A DNA stretch of 64,000 nt from Nemania diffusa (lineage: Eukaryota > Ascomycota > Sordariomycetes > Xylariales > Xylariaceae): positions 3,534,001 to 3,598,000 of the forward strand of contig JBBPUQ010000004.1 in NCBI GenBank assembly GCA_038501195.1. The letters are read 5' to 3'. A program made the translations under genes and the position numbers. The notes beneath the pieces are model-generated. The model did no database searches. It was given only the letters and a program-made list of their open reading frames with translations, and was not told the origin of the DNA. Positions 1 to 10,700 of the stretch are shown here, one piece after another. The stretch's first letter is position 1, and each line of letters begins with the position of its first letter.

Positions 1-1315
1 TTATGATCATCAATCTTTTCCTGTTCATTGTTTTGGAACTTGCATCTGGATTCGCGCAATCATTGCCGCAGTTCCTAGGCGTTCGGGCACTCTACGGCAT
101 AGCGATGGGAGGCCTGTATGGCCCTGCAGCGGCCACTGCACTTGAAGACCTTCCTTATGATGCCCGAGGGTTACTATCTGGCATATACCAAGAAGGTTAT
201 GCTGCCGGATACTTGCTAGCAGCGGTATTCTACCGAGCTGTAAGTCCCTAGGTAGAATTTTGACTTAAAATAAGCTAACACGAGACAGTTTGTGCCCACG
301 ACGACTTATGGGTGGAGGTCATTATTTTGGTTCGGTTCTGGGCCTCCTATCCTAATCATAGCATATCGCTGGTGGCTACCGGAGACCAACGCTTCACAAA
401 TCATCAGGGCAGAGAGAAAAGCGGCGAGCATCCCTGGGGAAGTTTCAGGGACTACCGCAATAATGAGCGTGAAAGCTTGGTTACGAGACATGAGAATATC
501 TCTTCAAGAGAACTGGTTTCTATTCATCTACATGGTTGTGTTGATGACTGGGTTCAATTCATGTAGCCATGGATCCCAGGATTTGTATCCGACGTTTTTA
601 AAAAACCGTAAGTTTCCAGCCTTTATGTCGATTCTGTGCATATCCCTAACTTGCTACAGAGGTTGAACTCGGTCCAACAGATGTGACGGTTATAAGTGTG
701 GTGGGCCAGGTCGGCGCTTTAGTAGGCGGCGGAACCATCGGTTACGTGAGCACGTTCTTTGGGCGAAGACTCAGCATGATAGCCTGCTGCATCATCGGCG
801 CTGCTGTCCTCCCGGCTTATATACTCCCTAGGTCCCTATCCCTCATTGCCACTGCGTTCTTCTTACAGTTCTTCGTGGGAGGAGTCTGGGGCCCAATCCC
901 CATCCACCTTACCGAACTTTCGCCACCGGCACTTCGATCTACAGTTGTGGGATTGACTTACCAGCTAGGAAACTTAGCCTCGTCGGCTGCTGCAACCATA
1001 CAAGCAACGATAGGGGAACGATTTCCCCTATCCCCAAAGGACGGCATGAAACGCTATGACTATGGCAAAGTCATTGCCATATTCATGGCGGCTGTGTGGG
1101 TTTATATGCTCATTTTTCTCTTCCTCGGCCCAGAGATGAGCCAAGAAGAAAGAGATCAGTATGCAGCTTCAGCGAATGAGATAGAAAGGATGCGTAAGGA
1201 GGGCATCAGCTTAGCTGAGATAGGGGCTAAGAGAGCCAAGTTAGGTGCTCTGGGTGATGAATCACCTGGGAATACTGACTTCGAGAAACCTACAGATGTT
1301 GAGCACATCGAGTAG
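1..1315 (+). CDS. Jen1-type monocarboxylate/H+ symporter (MFS), 5'-truncated by window edge
   Basis: Plasma-membrane proton symporter of the Major Facilitator Superfamily, sialate/carboxylate (Jen1-like) branch, which imports short monocarboxylates such as lactate, pyruvate or acetate. Exons are <1-239, 289-607 and 660-1315. Introns 240-288 and 608-659 have GTAAGT donors, CTAAC branch points and CAG acceptors, and joining them restores frame (YRA-FVPTTTYGWRS and LKN-Q-VELGPTDV). About 403 residues are visible. The key evidence is NSCSHGSQDLYPT (nt 556-594), which fits the Jen1 signature NxxS/THxS/TQDxxxT implicated in substrate recognition. Several hydrophobic membrane segments and a charged cytoplasmic C-tail (EERDQYAASANEIERMRKEG) follow. 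The first transmembrane helices lie upstream of the window. Same strand as the neighbouring esterase. Family assignment is firm; the exact substrate is unknown. Confidence 0.88.
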
Positions 1316-2294
1316 ACTAAGAATGATCTTATGCTTTTCATCTATGTAAATACTTGATGCTAGACTATGGACTGGGCCACTTAGGCTAATTTTTAAGGTA
1401 GTCAAGTGTATGTAGCGCTATGTTTACTGAATTATCATTATTGGTCCGAGTACTAATGAAAAGGCGACAACAACTTCGGAACTCGGAGGACATGTGAACT
1501 CCGAGGAATATGGGGATTCTAGTCCACTCCTACATAGTCATATTTCCGTAGTCTCGTGCAAGCCTAGCTTGTTTGCCTCGCAGTTGAAGTTAATAGCGGA
1601 TATTATCAAACCCGAATATTAATGAACAGTAGTACCAAGAATAAAACCATAGCTTATTTTAATAACATCTCGCTGAAAGGAATTATTAAATAAATACTAC
1701 ATAGTCGGTCGACGTGTAAGATATATATAGCCAGGCAAATCTCCAATGGGCATGACTATTGTAGAAAATTCACCGTACCAGCTCGGTTAAATCGCTCCTC
1801 AAAGTTTAATTCAGCGCCTAACCCTTGAAGTCACATTGCTCTAGGAAAGAAATGATATTAAGGCTGTCAGTAACATAAGGCTCGGTTATGGATCTTGCCA
1901 CCCTATTGATCGTAGATAGTGCCAAGTTAATTTTTAAGGCTATATTATAACCTAGGTGATAAACCTGCCAGGGCAAGCCACACCATAAATAACCTAGGAT
2001 CATCAAGCTAAATTCTCGATAAGTTGCCTTCAGGACCTCATTACTGAGTAGACATCCAAAGTACCCCAATATGCATGCGAGATACTAGTATTTCCTCTGG
2101 TGTTTTCTTAGAGCTCGGACTTTCTCCGTCATCCCTAAGCCAGTCGTACCATTTAGACCAAAATACTAAGTAGCTACGAATTCGGCCACTGAGGCTCCGA
2201 GTGCTCGAGAAAAAGTCATGTTTATTAACGTCGCTCCAACTCGGTTCGGAGTCGTCAACACCCCAAATTGGCCCTCTACATGCGCGTTCACACA
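1316..2294. other. Intergenic region, no gene supported
   Basis: About 1 kb between the transporter stop and the esterase promoter. Two minus-strand reading frames of about 83 codons overlap here (1818-2069 and 2041-2295), but neither shows a recognisable motif or splice support, so no gene is called. Confidence 0.5.
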
Positions 2295-2435
2295 TTAGCC
2301 GTAGGTGGACGACGGCTAAAACGAAGACCCGTCAGGCGGCAATGAAGACTTGGCACATACCCGGGGAACGGGAACATTTGCTATACAGTATTAATCGACA
2401 GGGGGCTCTTATTTGGCCGGCGGCCATATATATAT
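2295..2435 (+). promoter_or_regulatory. Putative esterase promoter: inverted XlnR-type pair, CreA-type site, TATA
   Basis: Upstream of the acetylxylan esterase start (2511): TTAGCC at 2295-2300 and GGCTAAA at 2314-2320 form an inverted pair matching the XlnR/Xlr1 core GGCTAA. CCGGGG at 2361-2366 matches the carbon-catabolite repressor CreA consensus SYGGRG. A TATATATAT run at about 2426-2435 lies roughly 75 bp before the ATG. Short motifs arise by chance, but this arrangement is what a xylan-induced, glucose-repressed gene is expected to carry. No binding evidence is available from sequence alone. Confidence 0.5.
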
Positions 2436-2510
2436 GCTCAGTCGCCTGTAAAGCTTCCGGGCTGGTGATAGTATACGCACGCATCGGATTTTCGTGAGCA
2501 TTACGACAAT

Positions 2511-3753
2511 ATGCAGGTCCTATCTACCCTCTCCGTCCTCGCCGGACTCATGTCCGTTGGCAGCTGCCAATCGATCACCAAGGTCAACGATTTCACTGCC
2601 TCTCCCACAAACCTGGGCATGTACGTTTACGTGCCGCCGAATCTCAAGACTCCGGCCCCTATTATCGTGGCAGTACACCACTGCCAGGGGTCTGCACAGG
2701 CGTACGCTGGAGAATCTGGCCTCCTCCCTCTTGCCGGCCAGCGCGGCTTCATCGTGATCTTCCCCAATTCGAAGTCTGGCGGTGGTTGCTTTGACGTTGC
2801 CTCTACAGCATGTATGTTTATATCCCGGAAGCATAAGCTATATATACATCACCAGGCTCCTTCCTTTAGTATTTGAATTTGCTTGAATAAGACCTAATGA
2901 AGTGCTGCTAGCTCTAACCCACGATGGCGGCGGTGACAGTCAGACCATCGCCAACATGGTTAAACATGCTATCACCAAGTAGTAAGTAGTTATAGGGGTT
3001 ATTCCCCTCGGCCCCCTCTATAAGCCATCAATCTAGCCAACATCATATTTGAAAAGTTTTCCCGCTTCAAGCCACGATTACTGACCCTGTGTGTAGCGGT
3101 GGAGATGTTAACCGTGTCTTTGTGTCTGGCACAAGCTCTGGTGCCATGATGACCAATGTGCTGGTCGGCTCCTACCCGGACGTCTTCAAGGCCGGCTCTG
3201 TCTACTCAGGTGTGCCGGACGGATGCTTCTACGTCGCCGGATCAACCGCCACGCAAGACCCCCCTGGATGGAACAACCAATGCGCCAACGGCCAGCTCGT
3301 TAAGACGGCGGCTCAGTGGGGCGACCAAGTGCGATCTTACTACCCTGGCTACAACGGCACTCGCCCAAGAATGCAGATGTGAGTCTTCTCTGGAACTAAG
3401 CCATGTATAAGAAGCCAGCTGCGAGGGTGTATGCTGACAATGAGACACACCAGCTTCCACGGCACCGCCGACTCGACCCTTCGCTACCCCAACTGTAAGT
3501 CCAGAGCCCTCCACTACTTTGATAACAAATACTGATCCCGAGCGCAGACGCCGAGCAGCTGAAGCAATGGTCCAATGTCTTCGGACTTACGACATCCAAG
3601 GACACCGCCAACACGCCGCAGAGCGGGTACACCATGACGATCTACGGCGAGGGCACCGCCACGACCGCGCAGCTTGTCGGATACAGCGCCAGCGGAGTCG
3701 GCCACACCGTCCCCGTCCACGCGACCATGGATCTCGCATTCTTCGGGATCTAA
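2511..3753 (+). CDS. Secreted acetylxylan esterase, carbohydrate esterase family 1 (CE1), no CBM
   Basis: Extracellular serine esterase that removes acetyl groups from xylan; feruloyl esterase B-like enzymes share this fold. Exons are 2511-2811, 2912-2981, 3097-3378, 3454-3494 and 3548-3753. Introns have GTATGT, GTAAGT, GTGAGT and GTAAGT donors with TAG/CAG acceptors, and every junction keeps family motifs in frame. The product is 299 aa, the usual size of the catalytic module alone. A signal peptide covers about residues 1-19. The nucleophile is Ser137 in GTSSGAM, the acid is probably Asp224 in FHGTADSTLRYPN, and the base is His284 in GVGHTVP. The oxyanion-side motif VAVHHCQG is also present. 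There is no cellulose-binding module, since the protein ends right after the catalytic domain. Fairly sure of family; substrate could also be feruloylated xylan. Confidence 0.9.
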
Positions 3754-4617
3754 TTTGCGCCACGCGGAGGTGATAGGGGAAAGGGGCGGCCGCGAGTGTA
3801 CTCGACTGGGAAAATTCAGGGGGAAAAGCCGCGGACTTGCTTGCCGGGTTATCTGAATGAAAGCATGTTGTATATCTCGAAAAAAAGGAGTATAAAAACG
3901 AAAAAATCATCAAGATAGGGAACGGCCCCGAACGCATATCCTATTTGCTAGCAAACTTGCGAGTACTTCTAAATGCTTGTGGCTCTGCTCTTAATAGACT
4001 TTGTTGCAGGGACAAAGATAGGACGAGGGATATTAGTACCGCCGCTCGTGTAGCGATTACATATCCGTACTGAAATAGCAATGAGGCCAACACTATCTTC
4101 GTGCCATAATGCCTTAGTTAACCCTCAGCCCTTAGTTCTCGCGGAAAAGCGCTAGGTATTGACCCGGCGTATAACGGCGTTGCAGAAATATGAACGTTAA
4201 ACACTGAGGATGGCGAAGCTAAGCCTTGCGGGATGTTAATTCGGACCTCATCGTAGGCAATGCTTATGAGGTGCACCAATCCCTTTAGTTGAAGGGTACT
4301 GATTAAGGACATCGAAATGTACTTCTGCAATTAATACCTGTCGAGGGAAGCAACGTTATCATCTACGAATCCCAATGTACCATCATTGTGTTCCGCTGCA
4401 AAACAACGAATTATACGGACGGTGAGGCTGGCGCTAAAATCAAAATGTAGTAGAAAAGCAATAATATAAGCAAACACTCCGAGGCTATGACAGGACGATA
4501 TAGACATAATGTAGACATGATAAGTAGAATACAGGTATTAGGTGCCATAGACAATGGAAGGGACGGAGGAAGTCTGTCAAAACACGACTATGAGGGGTAT
4601 ACTGCACAACGTTTCAT
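3754..4617. other. Intergenic region between convergent esterase and Bud6 genes
   Basis: Must hold the 3' ends of both genes. No reading frame here shows a domain, splice continuity or biased composition. I see no RNA gene. Confidence 0.5.
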
Positions 4618-7600
4618 TCATGGCTGAACTTCTCCCTCATTCTCCATTGCTGTGGAAGCGTCGTCACCGTCCACTCCTTCTCCTATCGGGTTGTCCGGTA
4701 CGATGCCATTCATGCGTTCCCATACTTCTCTTCTAATGCGATCATCTTTTGCCTTCCTCGCTCTCTCCACTTCTTCAAACCCACCACTCTTCTTCAGCTT
4801 GCCCTCTTCCACAAAATTGGCTAACTCCTTCTTCATAGGGTTATCCTTTCGACTTTCGAGCTCCTTCTGTCGCAGCTTCTCAGCACGCTCAATGGCCTCG
4901 AGTCGGTCTTCGTGATTAGGTTGGAGTGCCCGCACTTCGCCTAGCACGCCCTCTTTCGCGGCCGTCGGGTCGGCGCTGCTGCCTAAGTTCTGTAGGCCAC
5001 GGGAGAATTGTCTCGCTGCCGGGGTATTCTCCTTCATCTGCTCTTTGGTTGCCTGTTCCACAAGTGTGAATGTCTCTGTTGCTTTCTCGAGATCGTCCTT
5101 TAAATCAACCATAAGGTCTTCCATCAACTTAAGCTCGTCACGGCCTTGGCAGACTTCTTCAAGCTCCTTCTCCCAAATCTTTGTCCATACGGGCTTCTCT
5201 CGTTTCATATAACCCTCCATCTTCTTGAGCTCCTTAGTCAAAACTTGAATATCCTTGGATACACCTTCGAGCTGGCGAGGCAAGGGTCGGACGCCGCGAT
5301 TAACGACATCTTTCCGCAAGTCCTCGACAAGGTCTTGAAGATCGTCGACTTTGGTGACAAGCCGATCGGAGTCAGAGTTGAGCTGCTTTCGGCCCTTGAT
5401 AACATAGGCGTAGCCCGAGTCACCTTCGACCTTCGGTACAGCTGCTTTGATAGCTGCAACTTTAACGTTGGCTGCCTTACTCCGAAGTGAAGACATGGAG
5501 CTCTGAATTTCGGTTTGGAAGTTAGAGTACGTCTGGCGCAAAATGGCAAGGTCACGACGTAAACTCTGTAGTTCTCTAAGCTGGTTGGGGTTGAGCTTAG
5601 CCCCTGAACCACTGGCTCTGGCACTCTCAACAACAGGTGGTGCTGCCGCCATGCGTGCCATTTCTTTGGCTGTTTCCAACTGTCTGTCTGACACCTGCTG
5701 GAGCGCTGCTGCTTGATCGGTGACATTCTGCCGGACCTCTTCCATCGTTTTCTTGAGCGTGCCCAAACCCTCATCGAAATGCTTTTTCACTTCGTCGAGA
5801 GGCTCAATATTAAGAGCTAGTACTGTACGATCTTTAATATCAGAGAGATCCTCAAGCTCATGCCGCACACCGGAGACCGGATCTTGGATGTATATCTCAG
5901 GTAAATCAGCCCCGTTGAGTGCAGTATTCCAGGAGAACTTCTCGATAAATGCAAGTTGGAGACGTCCAATAGTTAACCCTGTATAACCTTCCGGCAGGAC
6001 GAATTTCTTCACTTTTGATTTGTATTGTAGGAAAAGGGTCAGCTCTTTATCGAGCGGTGGGGACTGTTCCTGGGTAAATTCTCTCTGCTCTTTATTACTG
6101 GGTGTTTCAGGTCGTTGTTTTGGCTCTTTAGTAAAGCCAGTTTTTGGCTTAACCTCGTCAGGTGAGTCCAAGGTATTGATCGGAAACGCATCTTGCAGTG
6201 GGGCAGATATTGTCGCACTCGGCCGGTATTTTTCAGTCGGTGATTGGGTAGGTGAAGCCTCCCGAGGCGGGGGAAAATCAGAAACTGAGCTTTCTTCAGA
6301 TATTTGGCTGGGAATTCGAACCGGTGAGCTTTCGAACGCGCTCTTAGACTGAGTAGATGTGTTTCGGTTATGTCGCATAGATTCTCGAACTTGCACGGCT
6401 CGCATTGACTCGCGGACTTCGGCGCGCCCTCGATTAGGTACCGGCGTGGTCTGCGAAGGGAGCATCGGCACGCCATCGGTTGACGCCCCTAAGTGCTTGG
6501 ATATTTGATATGCTGAGTATCTCCGAGATGCCCTTCTCTCAAGATCCTTCCCTCTTTGAAGAGCAGCAAGGGCACTCTGTTGCGATTTGGGTGGAGGTGG
6601 GGGCGGAGGGAAAGAATCGATATCTATACTACCCTTGGATGGACCGGCTGGCATGGTTTCATCTCCGGGATATGGAGGCAACACGGGGATGTTTTGCATT
6701 GTGTTGCTAGAGAGGGATGACATGTCTGACGTAAGTGAAGCTTGAGACTGCTCCCGCTGAAATCTTCGGTTTGGAGACGTATCGGGACCAAACGGAGCTG
6801 CGCTACCACCAGGTCCCCGGCCACTGCTATCCCTCTGTGCTGTATTGCTGTATCCATTCTCGAGCCCCTCATTTAATAGAGTGGTAAGGCCGGTGCCATT
6901 ACTTCCAACAGTGCTTGTGCTCATGGTGCGAGAGGCTATGCTGTTGCTATCGTCGAGGGAGCCACCCTCCTTCTCCTTTGACTGTCTCTGCCTGAGCTTC
7001 TGCTGCTTCCTCTTCAAGCCGTGTAGCAGGTTAATTATGATGTCGCGTATGCGGGGCAAGTACTTCTCGAGACTCTCTGTACTCGCCTCCTGGCTTAAGG
7101 TGGCCTCGAGGATGTGTCGTAGAGACTCGGGCACGTTTCCAAGATCGTTTGTGTCTACGTTGATGGCAGTGAAGGCACGACAGGCCATATTAAACTCGTA
7201 TCCCAATCGCACGTAGACGTCGGACACTTGGGTGTCGGTAGCAGCGCCTCGAGACCACTGCGTCAGCGTTTCTAAGAGTTGTTTCGTGGCAACGAGGAGA
7301 TGTGTGACGCTTTTTTCTATTTGCGAGAGGGGCATGCTTGATCCATTTGATTGCTGGGGCGAATGGCCTGGTTAGCAGAGGGGTATATATACGATATAGA
7401 GGAGGGGCGGGGAGAGGGAAGAAGAGGGAAGCAGGTAATAGGAATAATCAAAGCATAAGCAAACGAGCTAGGCCGCCGTCACTAGCGGCATTCTCATGGC
7501 AACACAGTCATTCACAATGCAGAGGAGAATTAAACACAGCAGAATGGGGGGGCTCCAGTGTGATGGCCCAGGCATAGACTCACATTCCGCCTTGAACTGC

Positions 7601-7760
7601 CTCCACTACCACCAGCTGATCTATTCGATGCCGTCGACGAGCGTGGCTGCACGTTTGCCGGCGACATGGACCGCGTGGGAGCATTCGACAGAGGGCCTCC
7701 CTCTGGCCCAGGGGACCGCCGCTGCATCGTGCGCTGCGACGGAGGGTTGGACGTCTGCAT
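4618..7760 (-). CDS. bud6: Bud6/Aip3 family actin- and formin-binding polarity protein
   Basis: Polarisome component that binds actin monomers and formin to nucleate actin cables at hyphal tips and septa. Two exons: 7584-7760 (59 codons from the first ATG) and 4618-7353. The intron 7354-7583 has a GTGAGT donor, CTAAC branch point and CAG acceptor, and joining gives GGSSRRN-QSNGSSMPLSQIEK in frame. The product is 970 aa. An N-terminal conserved helical region (about residues 66-185, starting PLSQIEKSVTHLLVATK) is followed by a long low-complexity Ser/Pro-rich stretch with a polyproline run. The C-terminal AIP3 core (about 490-900) has long coiled coils and contains the LTLFLQYKSKVKKF and KWxK-type charged helices. 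A gene call that starts at 7335 misses the first exon. Upstream open frame to 7793 begins with GTG, so the ATG at 7760 is preferred. Confidence 0.88.
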
Positions 7761-10700
7761 GTCGCCGTCGACGTCGGTTTCGAGCTCTCGCACTCGCCTC
7801 CTCGTCTATCTATTCTCGTACCCTTTTATCTTCTCTCTTCTCTCTCCCTCTCTTTCTCTCTCTTATCTGCCTATGCGACTGTGACTAGCCTCTAGGTCTA
7901 CGTATATATATCCTAAAATGGACGATCGTATTGTGCGACGACCGGCTCGTATTCGACGGAGTGTGGGAAGCCACGGGAACTGTGCTAGATATGGGGGGGG
8001 GATCAGGACGCTGTGAAAGTAGCAAGGTCTACAGCGATATATGGCAAGAAGAATAGTCTAATGGAAGGTATTACGGTGGGCGATGAGGGGGAATCAACAG
8101 GACAAGATTCCCAGTACCAAATACAGATGTCGCATACGATGGAGTTGATGGATAGCCCTAATGCCTCGGACGATGAACGATACCTAGCGACAACGCTTGC
8201 TGAGGCGCGACGTCGAAAACCAGAACAGCCTGAGTCCGTGTGGGTGTTCGAGCTAGTCCCGGAATGGTCAAGCCTCAGTCTGTGACGAGCCAGAACAGCC
8301 AGGGGGTGAGTTTGACGTTGATACGCTCAGAAGGTGCGCCCTGACCTTCTTCTACGGGCTACCGTGCTCCAACCACCAGAACTGTTACAAAGGCCACCCT
8401 ATCATCTACGTATATGTCGAATCTATTCCGATATATAGAGCTTGGCAATGCAAGTAAGGTGTCGAGGTACCGGAAGGAGATCGATATGATTTACATAGAT
8501 TGGTTTGATAGAGAGGTACATATGCAGGTAGGCATGTAGGACTACTTGGGTATGCATACGGGTACAGAGTACCTACCAAGCCCACCTAACAATAAAGCCG
8601 CTAAAACAATGTTTCGCAGCTCGCGCGGCGTGGCATTGTGTGTTATTTTAAGATTCTGAGTACATGCGCATAGGTTCTGCTGACTACATAAAATAGGTTT
8701 AGCGTAATTGATGGTAGTTGTACTAGGTATATATACATATGTATCTAGATTCTAAGAGCTCTAAGTGTTCTATACTAGCTTTATTTATGCTATAGAATCT
8801 CTCTCCATGAATCACGCCAGGCTAGCAATGGTAACGAGACAACTACGCCCGCGCGTCCTCATCTACTTCAAAATTCTAGCGCAGAGTGCTGTCCTCTGGC
8901 ACGGAATGTGACCTTTGACGTCCTTGAATACGGCTTTTTAGCGTAACTTATGCCTCGGGGACTTCTTTCTTAGACAACTTTCGGTATCAAGAGTGATAGG
9001 TTAACGCTAGTATGTTCCAGTCCAATCACATAGAATACGGAACTAAGTAGATTAGCTCATCCGCTCCCCTTTAGATTATCGGGGATGAGATACTGTCCCT
9101 AATGAGCACCTCCAAATAGAAATTAGTGGAGGAAAAAAGAGAGGTAGAGAGATGACTATATGAGCACGTGTGCAAGTCCAACATACCTAAAGTACCTACC
9201 TACCTAATATAAGCTCGGTTGATTTAGTACCTACATAAGATATGTCCAAGTGAGCGCACTTATTACCAAAAGGATCACCTTATAATCACATAAGCGGGGA
9301 TGTACAAAATACGGGTATGGTTTCTTCGAATCGCCGTTGATAACTTTATAGACCTGTCAAAGATTATTCGGGGAGTGAGAAAGGTGTGAAGGCTAAAGAA
9401 GATACTGAAGGTAGTCGTGCTGTATCTATTCTGTAAATTCTAAAGAATTGTGTTAGGATACGAAAATCAGCTTGGCACCCTGATACCAAACTCTAGCCAG
9501 CCACCTTTCCCCCTTTTTGGTACCTGGGGTGCATACTTCGTATTTAACCTGGAGCTTTGCGCAACCAATTAAGTCATTTCAAAGAGAGGTAGTACATTAG
9601 GTAAGTAGATAGGTAGTCTACGCAGTGCTACGAGATCGATAGATCACAGCTGAAGCACTCAGCTGCTAGCACCCTTCTCCACAACCTACCTAATATGATG
9701 AGCCGATATTAGTTTCTCAATCGATGAACTATGTGAAAGTAATTGTGACATAAATAGCCTTTTTTTAATAAACTATCTGAATATATAATGTATTGCGAGG
9801 CCTTAACCCGCGAAAATGACGTAAGAAGAAAGTTTAGGAATACAGTGCTATTTTTGTAATATACATAGTAAGAGGCCTAATCTAGTCTTAATGTGCGCAC
9901 CACTAGATACCTATGACTATTGCGCTGCGCCAAAGGTTTCGATTTTCTTAAATCTGCCGTTTTATTCTTTTTCACTTTCCCCTCATGAGATAAGACTATA
10001 AATCGTAGTATCAAAAATTGTTATAACAAGTATAGAGAAGAGGTACCTAGGCTGCATCCCCGCAGCTCTATAAACCCCTTACTTACGAAATGGTATGTAG
10101 CTCTCTCTGTCTTGGCGCGGTTTGCCTTGAAATCTTGGATGATGATACGGACGTAAAGACGACTACGACAGCCTCGTTTAGGGAGGGGAAGATGATTGCA
10201 AGACTAGTGACTACGATTCTTACCGTAAAACCCCTCTGCATGCTATCTACCACCAGTCTTGTAGACTCATGAGATCGACATCGTCGGTGACCTGGCACAC
10301 GTGACGCTCTCGTTCGTTAGCGCACTCGGTTGTCTATACCGAAGCTCTGGGTAGCAAACTATGCGCAGTTAGCCTGGTCAGTGGTTTCAGTCACAGTGAT
10401 TGTTCGTCCTATTCCGTTTCACAATACTATATTTGGCATGGCACCGATGCTTGGTCTCACAATGTAAGCCTCGCATACGGTACTACGATATATGATTTGT
10501 TTCGATAAGAATGGGACGTTGTTTGTCAGTAAGGCAAAAAAGCGGAACTCGCTATTCTTGGGCACTCGGCGATGGAGGCTTTGCAGGACAGTAGGTACCT
10601 ATCGGCACCAGCAGCGTAGCAGTTCATCAACTGATTAACGCTATTGAAATTGCATAGAGTTAATCGCTAACATGGATGTAAAAAATAGCTCGATGCCGAA

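Noticed and set aside
1818..2295. Two overlapping minus-strand frames that could be a broken gene
   Set aside because: No splice signals join them and no domain was recognised in either.
7336..7583. Bud6 starting at the ATG at 7335
   Set aside because: The conserved N-terminus continues upstream across a well-formed intron into 7584-7760.
8013..8285. 90-codon plus-strand frame
   Set aside because: Begins with GTG, leaving 74 codons from the first ATG; no motif. The repeated CCAGAACAGCC at its end is a short local duplication.
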